Below the pieces are notes generated by a model, which was not told the DNA's origin, ran no database searches, and saw only the letters and a list, made by a program, of their open reading frames with translations. Made by a program: the position numbers and the translations under genes. Shown here piece by piece: positions 1 to 11,789 of a stretch of 64,000 nucleotides of DNA. This DNA is from Cryptomeria japonica (Eukaryota; Streptophyta; Pinopsida; Cupressales; Cupressaceae), in NCBI RefSeq assembly GCF_030272615.1, contig NC_081408.1:614464977-614528976 (forward strand), given 5' to 3'. The first letter of the stretch is position 1; every line of letters begins with the position of its first letter.

Positions 1-211
1 CTATGAATACCAGCAAGAGCCCAACTCACCTCATGGTATTGTTTTTGGTCAATCAAATATATTAATACCAGCAAGTATGCAAATATCTCCAACTCCGGAA
101 GAATATTTTGCTTGGAGGAAACAACTTGATTTGTAGCTGAGGGTGTATCAACCTCCATATCCTTTTCTTCTTCCTGTCATAATTCAGATTAAGACAAAAG
201 CCTCAGTTCAC

Positions 212-212
<1 letters not shown>

Positions 213-253
<41 letters not shown>
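213..253. repeat. (CT)n microsatellite
   Basis: Pure CT dinucleotide run of about 20 units. No gene is recognisable in the flanking 1-480. Confidence 0.95.
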
Positions 254-255
<2 letters not shown>

Positions 256-480
256 GAAGCACTGCAATTGAAAACGGGAAAATAACAAACAGAGGGGTAA
301 ATAACTTGATACAGGAACAGTAAAACATCAGAACTCAAACATTGGAATTATTAGAAATAGAAGAAAACATATGGAGAAAAACGTCAAAAGTGATATGGCT
401 CAAGGAAGGTCATATAAAAACCTATCTTTTTCATTAGAAAGCTCAGCAAGGAAATATGTACAACAGAGTAACTAAACTCC

Positions 481-595
481 AAGTACCAATCTCCAACATT
501 TTTTGGAAATGGTGTACCGATACCCACCCTCATCATATATAGTCGTAACCAAGTACCAATCTCCAACATTTTTTGAAAATGGTGTAGTGATACCC
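481..595. repeat. 70-bp tandem duplication
   Basis: The block starting AAGTACCAATCTCCAACATT occurs at 481 and again at 551, about 45 bp each with four or five mismatches, giving a 70-bp period. Its function is unknown. Confidence 0.8.
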
Positions 596-1515
596 ATCCT
601 TGTCTCTCATACGGTCATATCAATACCAATATCCATCTCTTGGTAACTATGATATAAATTTCAATGGTATTGAGTACTAATATAAATATATACACACGAA
701 CATGTAGCTGTAATTGGGGGGAAATTTGTCATACCAGGATACCTGAATCCATACTCATTTCCTTACCACGGACAGCACCTTAAATACTGTGTTTCTTAGT
801 AAATATTAATAATTTGACAACTAAACAGCTGTCAAGTGCAAGGGGTTTTTGTTACCACCATAAATATGCCTCTCAACATAATGAGATACTATATAGTATT
901 ACTATTTAAAAAGTTCATTGTAATAAATTTTTAGAAATTATAATTTAGTTTAAGATGATACCATCTTTTATGTTTTAATATGAGTTTAACAAAAACATCC
1001 CACTTTTGAAAATTCAATAATACGACCTTAGAACACTTGTATATTGTAAGCCATGCTAGAATTGGGAGAAACGTTGCCATAGGAAGCAACTGGTCATGTA
1101 AATTATGGTGCACTAGTAAATGGTTAAATGAAAATCTCAACAAATTAGTCTCTTCATACCTCAGACGGGATAATGCAATGAGTACAATATAACCCTTTGT
1201 AGTTATAGCTCTGAAATGTTGGGTCAGTTCAAATTTTACGAACAAAATAACTATATAAAAAGGCCTATGGACCAAACACACCCTATCCTAGAAATCCCCT
1301 GCACACAACCTAGTCGTGAACAGATCTAGGCATAATTTGACAGAGAATAACAAATTAAAGCAGGTTCACATAGTCCCAAGCCACGAAGAGCACTATCATA
1401 GGTAGTTGAAAAAACCTCAAGAATTAGCATGTTGACGCTCACAAGGTCATGAAAACAATTAAATTAGCCTCCAAACATTCAACCATATCAAAACCTCGAT
1501 ATGCAGAAAACTGAA
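596..1515. other. Non-coding stretch, nothing recognised
   Basis: AT-rich sequence with short open frames only. None resembles a known protein and no repeat structure was noticed. Confidence 0.5.
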
Positions 1516-1870
1516 ATGGGGATGGTACAAGAATTGTTTAATTCACAAGTTATTTGGCCAAGTGTTAGCCCTTATTCCTCCCCGATGCTCCTAATTTGGA
1601 AGTAAGCCAGGTCATGGCAATTGTGTGGATTTTCAAGTGCTAAACAAAATTACTATCAAGGACAAATAACCTATTCCTATTATTGATGAACTAGTGGACA
1701 GGTCGCAGGGAATATGCTTCTTCACCACATTAAATTTGCAGTCCGGCTACCACCAGATTGACTTACAGGATATAGGAAGAAGATATGCCTAAGATAGCTT
1801 TGAACTCATCAGTGCCATTATGATTTTTTTTGTGACGTCATTTGGCTATTTGAAGCTATTCTTTGTGTTT
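1516..1870 (+). pseudogene. Ty3/gypsy reverse transcriptase fragment
   Basis: Translation, with at least one frameshift and several stops, gives a recognisable gypsy RT N-terminal half. It shows a segment like SVSPYSSPMLLIWK, then CVDFQVLNKITIKDK, then PIPIIDELVD, then LNLQSGYHQIDLQDI. These correspond to the conserved region of RT ahead of the catalytic YxDD block. Downstream (1800-1930) the similarity fades into HYDFF-like and FVEHLVLF-like remnants, and no catalytic motif is visible. No LTRs were found around it, so it is an old truncated copy. It is non-functional. Confidence 0.75.
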
Positions 1871-4421
1871 GTTGAGCATCTTGTCCTTTTTACATATTTC
1901 TATCTGATCATCTTTTGTGGGTAAGATCATAATAGGTTCCATATGTTGTTCATCACAAATACAAAAAGCCATTGTGGCTAACATTTTTTAGACGCTTGAT
2001 TTTGGGGAAAGATGACAATGAGTAGTAGCACGATTTCTAGGGTGACAGAAATAAAGAAAAACAAGTCAAGCCCACTAGCATATAGAGTTAATCATATAGA
2101 ATTGGTGATAAACAGCTAGAGGATATTCAAGTAATTAGCTAGACAAACAATATTAGCCTCGAGGATGAAAAAACACTAACCACAAAATTGAGAAAATGAG
2201 GAAAGGGGCAAAAGAAAGGCCAACTATGGCTACAACGCAAGAAAGGCCAATGATCGCAATTCAAGAGTGAACTGAGGGGAAGAATTCCAAGACAAATCAG
2301 AGAAAGAGAGTCAAAGTAGTAGGGGTATGTGGTCGGATGAGATACATAACATCCATTATAGCCACTATTTTGCCAATCACCATATATGGAGACTCTTAGA
2401 ATTCCCAACCTTGAGGAGGTCGAAGACTGCCAAAGATTTCAATTGCATAGACAAACATGTTTGACCAGATGAAGGCTACAATTTGTCAAAAGGAGCCCAC
2501 TTTAGATTCTACGACAAACAAAATCAACCCATCAATCAATAGTGACGGAAGAAGCTCAACGCTCCATTAGTCCTGGATGCATATGTAGTAAAGCTAAAAA
2601 CGTTTGTGGCTAGGCTTGATTGGATTTTTCATAGTGATCATTAAAGGTAAAGAAGGCTTTCTGAAGGCTCTCAAAAAAATACAAGGTGTTAAAGATATTG
2701 CATTGATAATCTCAATGAATCAAATATGTTGAACTTTATGGCTACAAGAGTTCAGCAAACATAGACTGACTTGGCAGAGGGCAAGCTAGTAAGCTAAGGG
2801 CAAGTATCTGATCCTCTATCATTACTACATACATTTGTCATTTGCCTCCATTCACTAGTTTGTTGTTCCTCTATTACTAAGAGGAATTCATCTATATGTA
2901 GCTTTATTCACTGTATTAAAAGGAACAAGCTTAACTCTAGAAAGTGAAGAAGTTTGATGCTACATGCAATGCCTTGTGTCTCAGTGATTGTAAGAGAATC
3001 AAGTACAAGGAAAGTCTAGCAGCATGGTGGAATGCAAAGCCTAAAGAGTCGATATAAGTTCATGAGGACCAGGATCTATGTCAATTGCTAGCAAGTCAAA
3101 GAATACCAGTGAAGATGAGTAGTTCATGACATTTCTATATGACATTACTCTATTTATTAAACTTGTTTCTCAATATGACTAAATATTTTTAATTTGAAAC
3201 TTGTAGCTTGTATCTTGAACTTTGTGATTTATGAATAATACTTATAATAGTCATATCACTATGTTAAATTGAACATCAGATAAATGAATTGTCAATATGG
3301 CATAGTTGCATAGCTTAATATTAATGATATATCATATGACATAATAACACAAATGAGAATTGTATTCAATGTTTAATCCTATGTTGCCTAATCAGCCCTA
3401 TTCTCTGCCAATTCTAGGTACAGTATGTCTCAAGATCGAGTACTGTTAAAAACCCTATGAAATCAACCAAGGCTTGCAACATTGCAGCAGGAAACATTTT
3501 TAATCCACCCAGCGATTCCAACACTAAAGTGGAGACTTTTCGTAGAATCAAACGTGATTCCTACACATAACACTCATTTCTTGATTTGAAGTTTTTTTTT
3601 AATTTTAATCAGCCTAGCCAACTTCAAAAAAAGTGTCAAATACCCTCAAACAAAAAGTGCAACTTCTTTTTTCATCGTTTGTGTGTTGTGAAAGGCAAAA
3701 AAAAAACTTAGTGTTTCAATCACCTGACCTTGAATTGTTCAGCATTTGTGTGTTGCTCAAGCACCCTCACAATCCCTTCTTGCATGTCCTCACTAGTTAA
3801 GCAACAGTTTATTTTAAAAATTTAAATATATTTCTTAGTTTTGTTTTTTTTTAAACTTACGAAAACTGACTCAAGTATATAAAATAACAAAATCTCACCT
3901 TCCAACAAACTGTCTAAAGTCTAATTTCAGACTATAAATTATAATACAATACTACTATGATATCAGCTTCAAGCATTCTGTAGGAATTTTTAAAAGTATG
4001 ATTATTAATATATTAAAATAAAGCATTTCACAATTTTATTAACTTAAATAGTATTTTAATTTTATAAATTTAAAAACCTCAAAGATATACATCATATTAT
4101 TAGCATACTTGTTTCTTGATTTATATTTATATATTGGTAAAAGGTTTACAAGTATGGGTAAATTAATTTAGCAAATTTAAATGTTTACCATGTTAATTTT
4201 AAAATTTAAAATTTATTTGGCATGAATGGGTACTATTCAATTAATATTTTTTTTAAATGTTGCACTTTAATATATTATACTATTAATTTTAAAATTTATT
4301 AATTTAAATTTGACATGGTACAAAATAGGTAAATTAATTTCATATATACAAATTTAAGATTTGACATTTGTTGTTCAATTTTATTTTTTTAATTTATTGT
4401 TGTAGAAAATACATTGATACA
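1871..4421. other. Intergenic, AT-rich, no gene recognised
   Basis: No protein similarity could be read on either strand. The part from about 3790 to 4420 is strongly AT-rich, with many TTTAAATTT and TTAATTT strings, and may be a degraded transposon or matrix-attachment-like DNA. Nothing specific can be supported. Confidence 0.5.
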
Positions 4422-4990
4422 ATGGCAGCCAATACTAGCTCCATCAGCCAAAGCACCACCTTCAAAACTCACCCAAGTTCACCTTTGTGGAGGCATGTAC
4501 AAAAAATACAACAAATTTGAGGTGGTGGGACATTTGCTTGGAAATGTGATTCCTAAATCAAAAGTATAATAGCTTGTATAGCCAAGTGAAAACCCATTTT
4601 TGTGCCATTCCCAATATGGAAATCAAAGCATGTCCAAGAAAGGTCTCATACCCCCGCCTATTAACAACTCCTTACCCGCCTTCAAGCAGGAAACAGATAA
4701 CAAATAAATCAAAAGATACCATTGATCAGAAAATCATCTCATTTATGAGACTTCATGATTTTCTGAATGGATTTACATGTTCAACCAGTAACTATCTTCA
4801 TGAGGAGGCAGTGATGGTTCCTAAAACCTCCTCGATGCAAAGTAAGACTGCGATCCAAAGGCAAGATAATATAGCAAAAATTACTAAGGTACGATTAAGA
4901 ATTATGTTATGTGCCACTAATAACCATTTGAGGAGGTGCGATCACAGCAGCCAGCATTAGTTAAGAAGACAGAGGATATGTTCAAGATTC
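4422..4990 (+). pseudogene. hAT transposase N-terminus (BED zinc finger), decayed
   Basis: An ATG at 4422 opens a frame reading SPLWRHVQKIQQI, stop, GGGTFAWKC. This is the tryptophan and first cysteine part of a BED-type DNA-binding zinc finger. After a frameshift near 4550 the frame continues LYSQVKTHFCAIPNMEIKACP, matching the second half of the finger (a Y-S-x-V-K-x-H-type stretch, then CP) that precedes the transposase in plant hAT proteins. A PPSSRK linker-like stretch follows. The BED finger normally binds the element's terminal repeats. It has an internal stop, a frameshift and a lost second cysteine. The rest of the same kind of transposase is found at 7090-8260, so this is probably one element broken by later insertions. 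Confidence 0.6.
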
Positions 4991-7089
4991 GTCACCTTTT
5001 GAAAGATGATGTCTGTGAGAAAGGTCACCCGAATGGAGGGAAGTATAAATAGCGTATCAAACACTGAGGGAGGGACCGAAAAAGAGGCTCAGGGATCAGG
5101 CGAATTAATCTGAGAAAGACAGATTGGGAACAAGAACAGATCGGATATAAGATAGTCAGATTAAGGCATAAAGCCCTTGAACATTGGTCAAATGATCTGG
5201 TATGAAATAGTTATGATATAATTATATGAAAGACTACCCGCATATGATATATATATATATGCAACCTAATGATATTATGTCATTATATTATATATGGAAT
5301 ATAGACAATAATGTGTATTCTCGTATGTTTGCTTAAATGCTGCAAACAACCATGATAGGGATATGTAAGGGAATACAAGGAGGGGAAACAGTTATGGGAT
5401 CCTCTTCAAAGCACACCACCTCATGGTGGATGATCGATGGTCCCATGAGGCCAAGGGGGTGCAAGGAGCACCCCGCCCTTGGGCTTAGAAGGGAAGGATG
5501 TTACGGACACCCTATTGTAGTTTCACCTCAAACCTCTATCGTGGTTGACCATTGGATTAAGGAGCCCCAATCATAGGGAGGAAAATAAGGATGGCAAGAA
5601 GAGGGGAACGGTTATAGGATTCTTCACTAGCTACACCCCCTTGTATGGATAGCAAAGGTCCACATGAGGCCAAGAGGGATGGTATATCCGCCCTTGGGCC
5701 TAGGGTAGGGGATCATTAAGGCACCCTAACATGCCTCCTTATCCTAACTCTCCTATGATCGAATTCCATTAATGACTTAGATATATCATTAGGCTAAAAT
5801 AATGTTTTTAACCCTAGTAGGGCCGCTACCAAGATCTCTCTTGTTCAACAATTTTGTTGGTAAATGATATCTCTAACTCTATTTCATTACTTGGAATTGT
5901 GATCTTAGGGAAGGAACTAGGGCATTTATAAAAGGGGACATTACAAAAGGATGATAAAGGTTTGGCACCTCATCAAATAGCAAAAGATATCAATCACCTT
6001 CAACATTTGCCTCCTCTTACACTTTGATATATTTTGTTATTTGAAGAGGTGGCAAACCTTGAACATTCTAGCAATTGGAGCTGTTGAAGGTAATTGAAAC
6101 ACTACAACTTTTAAATTTTACATTTCACTAATTATCGCTAAATTATTTTTAAAATTAATGTGTACTTTTGTTTTGTTTTAAATTTGTTAGTTTTGAACTA
6201 AGTCACAAAGTTCGGTGAATTTGATGGATCAAATTCAAAATCCATTGAATTTTTAAAAAGCTAAAACAATTCGTTTAAGTTCGTCATATAATTTGTATGG
6301 TATATGAGATAGAGATTTTTTAATAAAAATTGTATTGGTAAAACCATGAGCTCCATTTCTTCGGATCCAATGAAAAAAACATCCAAACTATTCGAAGTAA
6401 AAAAACGTGAGCTCCATTTCTTCAAATCCGAGGTTTTCTTTTCACTGATAGGTTTTTTAGTTTCTGTAAACACAATTTTTTTCTATTGCTTTGCATAAAC
6501 GCTCCACCTACTTGACCCTTCGGTGGCAACAAATGCTCCCTGACGCACCTCACGCACTCGACCATTCGAATATTAATCATATTTTTTAACCTAATATATT
6601 TTTTATTTATGTATGATGTAATTGATTAGTTTTCAGATTATAATACTATCTATTAATATTTTTTTAATTATTTTATGAATACATAGTATCTTACTCAAGT
6701 TATTAAAATATAATTTATTCAAATAATTTTTTTAAATATATAATTATTAATAATAATAATGAAAAGTTAGCTATATAGTGCTTTAAGCTTTATTGTTGAG
6801 TTAATTATTTACTATTATTTAACATTTTAAAATATTTAATTAAGATGATTAGTTATTACTATATTAAATTAAATATATATAGTATTTATTATATTTAATT
6901 TAAAAAAATTTAAATATATATATTTTAATATTTTTAAATTTATATTAAGCGAATTTAATGTTGAATTTTTTTTTCGAACTTTTTACCCTTGCCGAACTTC
7001 ATCCAAATTTCATTGTTGTCAAACACGAACTCGAACTCAAGCCTTGTGACTTAGATTTTGAATAGGTTGTTGAGATGTGATTCACATCC
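4991..7089. other. Sequence separating two halves of the hAT relic
   Basis: No hAT-like coding sequence is visible here, so this 2.1 kb probably includes inserted DNA as well as a deleted transposase middle. It holds a TATAAATA string near 5044, a diverged duplication (5370-5730) and a very AT-rich block (about 6560-6960). No LTR boundary or TSD could be fixed. Confidence 0.4.
5370..5730. repeat. Diverged direct duplication, about 220-bp period
   Basis: Copy A (about 5370-5513) and copy B (about 5589-5730) share the ordered landmarks GAGGGGAAC-GGTTAT-GGAT, CCATGAGGCCAAG-GGG, CCGCCCTTGGGC and CACCCTA. Strong divergence implies an old duplication. The coding frame across copy A is not supported as a gene. 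Confidence 0.6.
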
Positions 7090-7745
7090 AACAAATCATC
7101 TTGAGATAACTTGTGAAGATGTGGGAACCACTTTCTAGCATGGTCATCAACCAAAGTTGGTTTGTAGGAAGGCAGTCCAACAATAGTGCAAAGGCAATGA
7201 ATGAAAAGTGGATAATCCTAGATGACACTTGGTGGGAATGAATAAAATATTTACTTAGTTTTGCCAAGCCTATTGGGAGGATGATCCATTATACTAACAT
7301 GGATAAGCCATGTTTAGGAGAGGTATATGACGATATCAACTCAATGATTGAGAAGATTAAGTCCATCGTAAATGAAAAAGAACAAGATCCTCAATCAACT
7401 TTCTCCAAATAAGTGCAAACATTTGTGTTGAGCAATGAAACAAAACGACCACCCCACTATATCTTATTGCCTTTGCATTGATGCCAAATGTCATAGTGAT
7501 GAGATTCTTATTATGCTGTCAAGGATGCCTCCATACAAAGATAACGAAGTCAGTTAAGAGTATAGGAAAGCACTTACTAAACTCTTCCCCAATCTTGAAA
7601 TGGAAGATTTAGATACAAATGAGTGTGTTGAGTTTGAAGCCTCCAACAGTCAAAGTGTTTCTACTCTCCTTGACAAGTACACAAAGGATCCCATAAATGG
7701 TGGTACCTCAATGGCCATACATCACCACACCTCCAGAGTCTTGTG
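7090..7745 (+). pseudogene. hAT transposase core fragment
   Basis: Read with two or more frameshifts and stops, this stretch gives segments typical of the plant hAT family whose transposase follows a BED finger. It shows WIILDDTWWE, then LLSFAKPIGRMI, then MDKPCLGEVYDDINSMIEKI, then NEKEQDPQSTF, then a stretch like SRMPPYKDNEV and YRKALTKLFPNLEMED. These lie between the catalytic RNase H-like core and the C-terminal dimerisation region of intact family members. The first catalytic Asp region is not visible. The fragment is in the same orientation as the BED finger at 4422 and the dimerisation piece at 7894. It is non-functional. Confidence 0.75.
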
Positions 7746-7893
7746 ATTGAAATTTGATCACAAGTAGTTTATTAATCTTTATCACACTCTATAAATTTGA
7801 ATTGGTTTTCATTCTTAAAATAATATTAGTTTCAAATTTGAAGTTCGATTTACAATTTTATAATGTAAATTTCTCACTTTGCTACAATGGGTA

Positions 7894-8260
7894 GCTAGTT
7901 CCTCCTCATCTTGAGCGGAATCGAAGTACATATTTCTTCATCCACTGAATGAAACGCAACCGACTAGCAGCAAATAAGGCAGAGGGGCTAATTTATGTAC
8001 ATTCCAACTTGTATCTTCTTAGTCACAAACCGTATGAGTACAAGAAAGGGGGTATGTAGTTGTGGGATGTAGATCCAAAGCGACTGGCTTGGGATTTTCA
8101 GCTGCCACAAAATCTTCACATCTTGTGGAGTCAGATACATGCATCTTAGTGCAAGCATCAGTGGGGCTGCAAGTGGTTCTTCTAATCTACCTACATCATT
8201 CAATCAATGATAACGATGATGTCAGTCTTCACGATGACCCATATGATGTTTCTTACCAAA
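7894..8260 (+). pseudogene. hAT C-terminal dimerisation region
   Basis: After a serine run (VASSSSS, about 7890) the frame shifts and reads ERNRSTYFFIH, stop, MKRNRLAANKAEGLIYVHSNL followed by YLLSHKPYEYKKG. The ERNxSxxxxIHSxKRNRL signature and the VHxNLRLL block are the hallmark of the hAT dimerisation domain near the transposase C-terminus. An acidic NDNDDV tail is visible near 8200-8225. A 150-bp AT-rich gap (7745-7890) separates this from the preceding fragment; it could be an old intron or an insertion. It is non-functional. Confidence 0.8.
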
Positions 8261-8646
8261 CAAATTATTTTAATATTGAACTTTGAACAAATGAACAATG
8301 AATACCTATCATCACATTTAAGTGTTTTGACAAATAGATATCAAATTTGGAATTAGGATATTGTATTTCAAATTCGCAATAATTATGGTAGTTTTATTTA
8401 GCATATGCGTGCTTTATTGTATTCTGAGATTAATTATTGTTTTTAAGCTGCAGATATATATTTATGATTTTTATATGTTTTTGTACAAAAATACTCAAAA
8501 CTCCAAAAAAAAAATATCATACCAAGATAATGTACCCAAATAACTGTAATGTGTTGTCCATGTTGTTCTTTTTAAATTAAACACACTATATTATTTATTT
8601 TTGTGGTGTTATCTTTCAGACTAACAAAAGGTGCAAAAGGGTTTGC

Positions 8647-8910
8647 TGAAAAATAAATTGAATGAATGATTCAATAATCGGATAATGTATTCAACAATAT
8701 ACAAGCGTATATATAGAGATTACAAGACGACGTTCTAAATTAAGAACAAGACGTTTAAAGTGAACTACCAAAAAGCTAAACGCTAAATAAAGCTTAAAAG
8801 CTAATTAACTAAAAAGAAAAAGCTAAATGCTAAATAAAGCTTAAAAGCTAAATGACCATTAAACAAGGAACTAAATATAGGTGACTAAAATATAATTAAA
8901 TATTCTAATA
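8647..8910 (-). repeat. 3' LTR of nested copia-type element
   Basis: 264 bp, near-identical to 10434-10713 over GAATGAATGATTCAATAATC and the AAAAGCTAAACG/AAATAAAGCTTAAAAGC blocks. It lacks one short internal repeat unit present in the other LTR. Confidence 0.9.
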
Positions 8911-8921
8911 CCCTCCCTTAA
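8911..8921 (-). promoter_or_regulatory. Polypurine tract of nested element
   Basis: The minus strand reads TTAAGGGAGGG immediately before the 3' LTR start TATTAG. This is the expected primer position for plus-strand DNA synthesis. Confidence 0.8.
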
Positions 8922-9275
8922 TGGTCATTCTATCTACTAACTACCCTACAGAAGACACTGCAGATCTTTTGATCACATATGAAAAGAACACTCTGTTGCA
9001 GTGGAGACCCTCCCTGGATCTGAAAAGTGTTAATGACCAAGAATACCAGAATCCATCCAACCTGACATTGGGTAACCAAACTGAAACCTGAAACCATGAT
9101 TTTGAGGAAAATCGGCAAACTCTTTTGCAGAAGAGTATCAACTCCAAAACTGACTGCAAGATACTACGGTTGCAGATGTTCGCCCTGGCAAGTGCGACCC
9201 AAACTAACTGCAACAAAGCACGATTTTGAGGAAAAAACCGTCAAACCCTGAAATAGGAACCCTCGAAAAGAGAAT

Positions 9276-9617
9276 TTACGATTTTGAGGAGAAAATAGAA
9301 AAACCAAGAAATCTAAGGTTACAAATCATCGTTTTTGTGGAAAAAAAGGGTAAAACCCAGATAACTAAAATCTTACGCCAATATTGCGGATTACAGATGA
9401 GATAATTTTTAAGGAAAAAGTCGTGAAAACCCTTCCATGATTTTTTTGGGAAAAAATCGTGAAAACCTTGGGACTTATAAGACGAGATCTGGCCTAAATC
9501 AATCTGATCAAGGCAACGATATTCACATATCGTGAACATGCACTGTTTCCAGGTGTTGTGGCCGTTGATAAACTTTTGACTGTGTTCCAACATGATGTTG
9601 GTCAAAGATGCCATCAC
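9276..9617 (-). pseudogene. Copia gag N-terminal fragment
   Basis: The frame opens with a segment containing HSQKFINGHNTWKQCMFTI and EYRCLDQIDLGQ. This matches the start of copia-type gag proteins (ligand, then NxxxWKxxMxxxxEYRxLDxIxxG). The same segment opens the gag at 31352 in the other small element. After about 50 residues the similarity stops and the rest reads leader-like repeats of GATTTTTTxGxxAAAA. It is a truncated gag in a non-autonomous element; no zinc knuckle remains. Confidence 0.65.
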
Positions 9618-10421
9618 AAAAATGGAGGTTGAACGAGGTCAACCTAGTGAAAGCATGAGACAAAAGAATCTGATTCAAAAATCAGAATAGAAGCAGCTAC
9701 ACAAAAAAATCTGAAACCTTGGAAGAGAATTCTGGCACGAATTCTAAGGTTCAAATTTCGAGGTTTGGAAGAAATCCAGAAATTAAAAAAATTCTGCAAA
9801 CTTAAAATAGCATAAATGGTGCCCAAAAAAAACAGCAAAAATCCCAACGTCCACAGAAATAGCAGAAATTGTTAATTGTTTTTAAATTCCAAGGCAAATG
9901 TGCTAGCACAAAATTTCAAGGTGGAGAAAACAAGGCACCGAGAAAAATCTGAGACCAACCTAGAAAATCTCTCGAAAAACCCACCAAAAATCTGAAATCA
10001 AAATGCAAATCCAACGGCTCAAAAATTGAGGCACGAAAAACGATGCACCCAGAAAAATCTACCGATGACCCAATTGAGGTCTCGAAAAGCCCACCAAGAA
10101 TCTACAAGCAAAATAAAATTTCGACTTGAATTGAAGGGTCAAAAACCTAGTCGAAAATTGCAGAAACCCTAGGAAAATTTTCAATCTGCCAAAAAAAACT
10201 CCAAGTTGCAGGGCCAAAAATCTCCAAAACCCTAAAAAAAAACATGAACTGCTGCCTGACACAGAAATTCGCCCACAAACCAGAAACCCTCAAAAAGCCT
10301 TCAAAAAAGCAAAATCGTTTTTGTATAAAAAACAATAAAAAAAATCTGGAAAATATTCCAAAAAGAAGGCCATGAATTTTTAATAAAAAATTCGCCAAAC
10401 TTTAAAGAATCCCATTGACCC
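9618..10421 (-). other. Untranslated leader of the nested element
   Basis: About 800 bp between PBS and gag, low in coding potential, with recurring AAAATC-TGAAA and CCTTCGAAAA-type words. A similar long leader separates PBS and gag in the element at 30142-32496. Any short frames here are not supported as genes. Confidence 0.6.
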
Positions 10422-10432
10422 GCTCTGATACC
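10422..10432 (-). promoter_or_regulatory. Primer binding site, tRNA-iMet type (nested element)
   Basis: The minus strand reads GGTATCAGAGC one base inside the 5' LTR. This matches the standard plant initiator-methionine PBS. Confidence 0.85.
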
Positions 10433-10433
10433 T

Positions 10434-10713
10434 TGAAAAATAAATTGAATGAATGATTCAATAATCGGATAATGTATTCAACAATATACAAGCGTATATA
10501 TAGAGATTACAAGACGATGTTCTAAATTAAGAACAAGTCATTTAAAGTGAACTACCAAAAAGCTAAACTCTAAATAAAGCTTAAAAGCTAATTAACTAAA
10601 AAGAAAAAGCTAAATGCTAAATAAAGCTTAAAAGCTAATTAACTAAAATGTTAAATGACCATTAAACAAGGAACTAAATATAGGTGACTAAAATATAATT
10701 AAATATTCTAATA
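10434..10713 (-). repeat. 5' LTR of nested copia-type element
   Basis: 280 bp, adjacent to the PBS at its low-coordinate side and to the TSD TTTGC at 10714-10718. It includes a GTATATATAG string (about 10493-10502) that could contribute a core promoter on either strand; this is not certain. Confidence 0.9.
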
Positions 10714-11729
10714 TTTGCTGTTTTTTGTCTTTTTTGTTTTCAAAGAATTAGCTAAATGCAATAATAAATAGCAGCAAATAGTAATTCTGAAAATACACTA
10801 AAACGTGCTATTTAGGAGCTGAAAATTCCAGATCCAAATGCTGAACAAAATATTGAATTTTTCAACAATGTAACAGCAACCCAGTTCATAATAAACCCTT
10901 ACAAATCCAAACCAAACATACCCAGAAAAAGTGGCTGGCTGGGAGCTACTGCTGTAATTAAATAAGACCTGCAATTCTTCAGATCTGGGTGCCATACCTT
11001 CAATTTTGACAGCCATTTGCAAATAAAATGATAGAAGGTTGCCTGCAGCCCCTAACCGCCCAATTTGGTCTAATAAAACCCTTCAAAACCTGAATAATCA
11101 GGCTCCACGAATCTGCAACAGCCCTGTTAATGATTGAATTATTTATTCTGATAGATCCACCTGTTGCCTGTAGGATAATAGTCACAGATCTCCCAGACTG
11201 TATCTTTCAACAGCGTAGAAGATGTCATCAATAAGGGGTTTTCTTCTCATCAACCAAAAGAATGCCTCCAGAGAAGCTGCAGCCAAAGCTCAAAAAAGAA
11301 ATAAACCTGAAATTTATAAACTCAAACTCAATGCCCTAATTAGGGTTGCACAACTTTTTTATTTAATTTTTAAAATCACATTATGTCTCCCTAAGTTGTA
11401 CACCCACTTGAGCCTTTATAATTTATTAATAAAAAGTAAAAACACATTATGACTCCTTAGGCATCCCCCTTTTTAAAAAAATTATGATGATGGGACCCTC
11501 AAATAATTTAACTTTATAATAATTAAATAGCATAAGTGAAAAATTTTAATTTTCACTTAAGACCTTATATTATTTAATTATAAAGTCCTAGACCACAAAA
11601 TATAAAATTACGCCCAATTCAAGTAGAGCGCCTCCAAAGTTCCTTAATCACTTACCCATTAGCTTGTGGAAACTCAACTAACTAGGCTAATGGTTCACCT
11701 TGTCAACTAGTTAGGAAGGGGACATTATA

Positions 11730-11744
11730 GTCCGCCCTTCCCAA
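11730..11744 (-). promoter_or_regulatory. Polypurine tract of the chromovirus
   Basis: The minus strand reads GGGAAGGGCGGAC directly before the 3' LTR start (TATAATGTCC, a mutated TGTAATGTCC). Confidence 0.75.
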
Positions 11745-11789
11745 AATTGCTTGCCCTCAAGCAATTTCAGCTTTGGATGCTATAAAAAT

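Larger units (their letters stand above)
8647..10713 (-). mobile_element. Small non-autonomous copia-type LTR element nested in an LTR
   Basis: On the minus strand: 5' LTR 10434-10713, PBS 10422-10432, an internal region of 1.5 kb, PPT 8911-8921, 3' LTR 8647-8910. Perfect 5-bp TSDs TTTGC flank it (8642-8646 and 10714-10718). The interior has a long leader and only the N-terminus of a copia gag. There is no protease, integrase or RT, so it needed an autonomous helper. The LTRs begin TATTAG rather than TG and end CA. The 3' LTR is about 16 bp shorter than the 5' LTR (264 versus 280), mainly through one internal deletion. Confidence 0.88.
8545..11729 (-). repeat. 3' LTR of the chromovirus, interrupted
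   Basis: It matches 19929-21055 along its length once the insert 8647-10718 is removed, for example GTTCTTTTTAAATTA near the left end, AATAAATAGCAGCAAATA in the middle and GTTAGGAAGGGGACATTA at the right end. The uninterrupted length would be about 1.11 kb. Short open frames inside it are repeated in the other LTR and are not genes. Confidence 0.85.

Noticed and set aside
11000-11185. Open frame shared with 20310-20495 as a conserved gene
   Set aside because: The two copies lie in the two LTRs of one element, so their likeness comes from LTR duplication.
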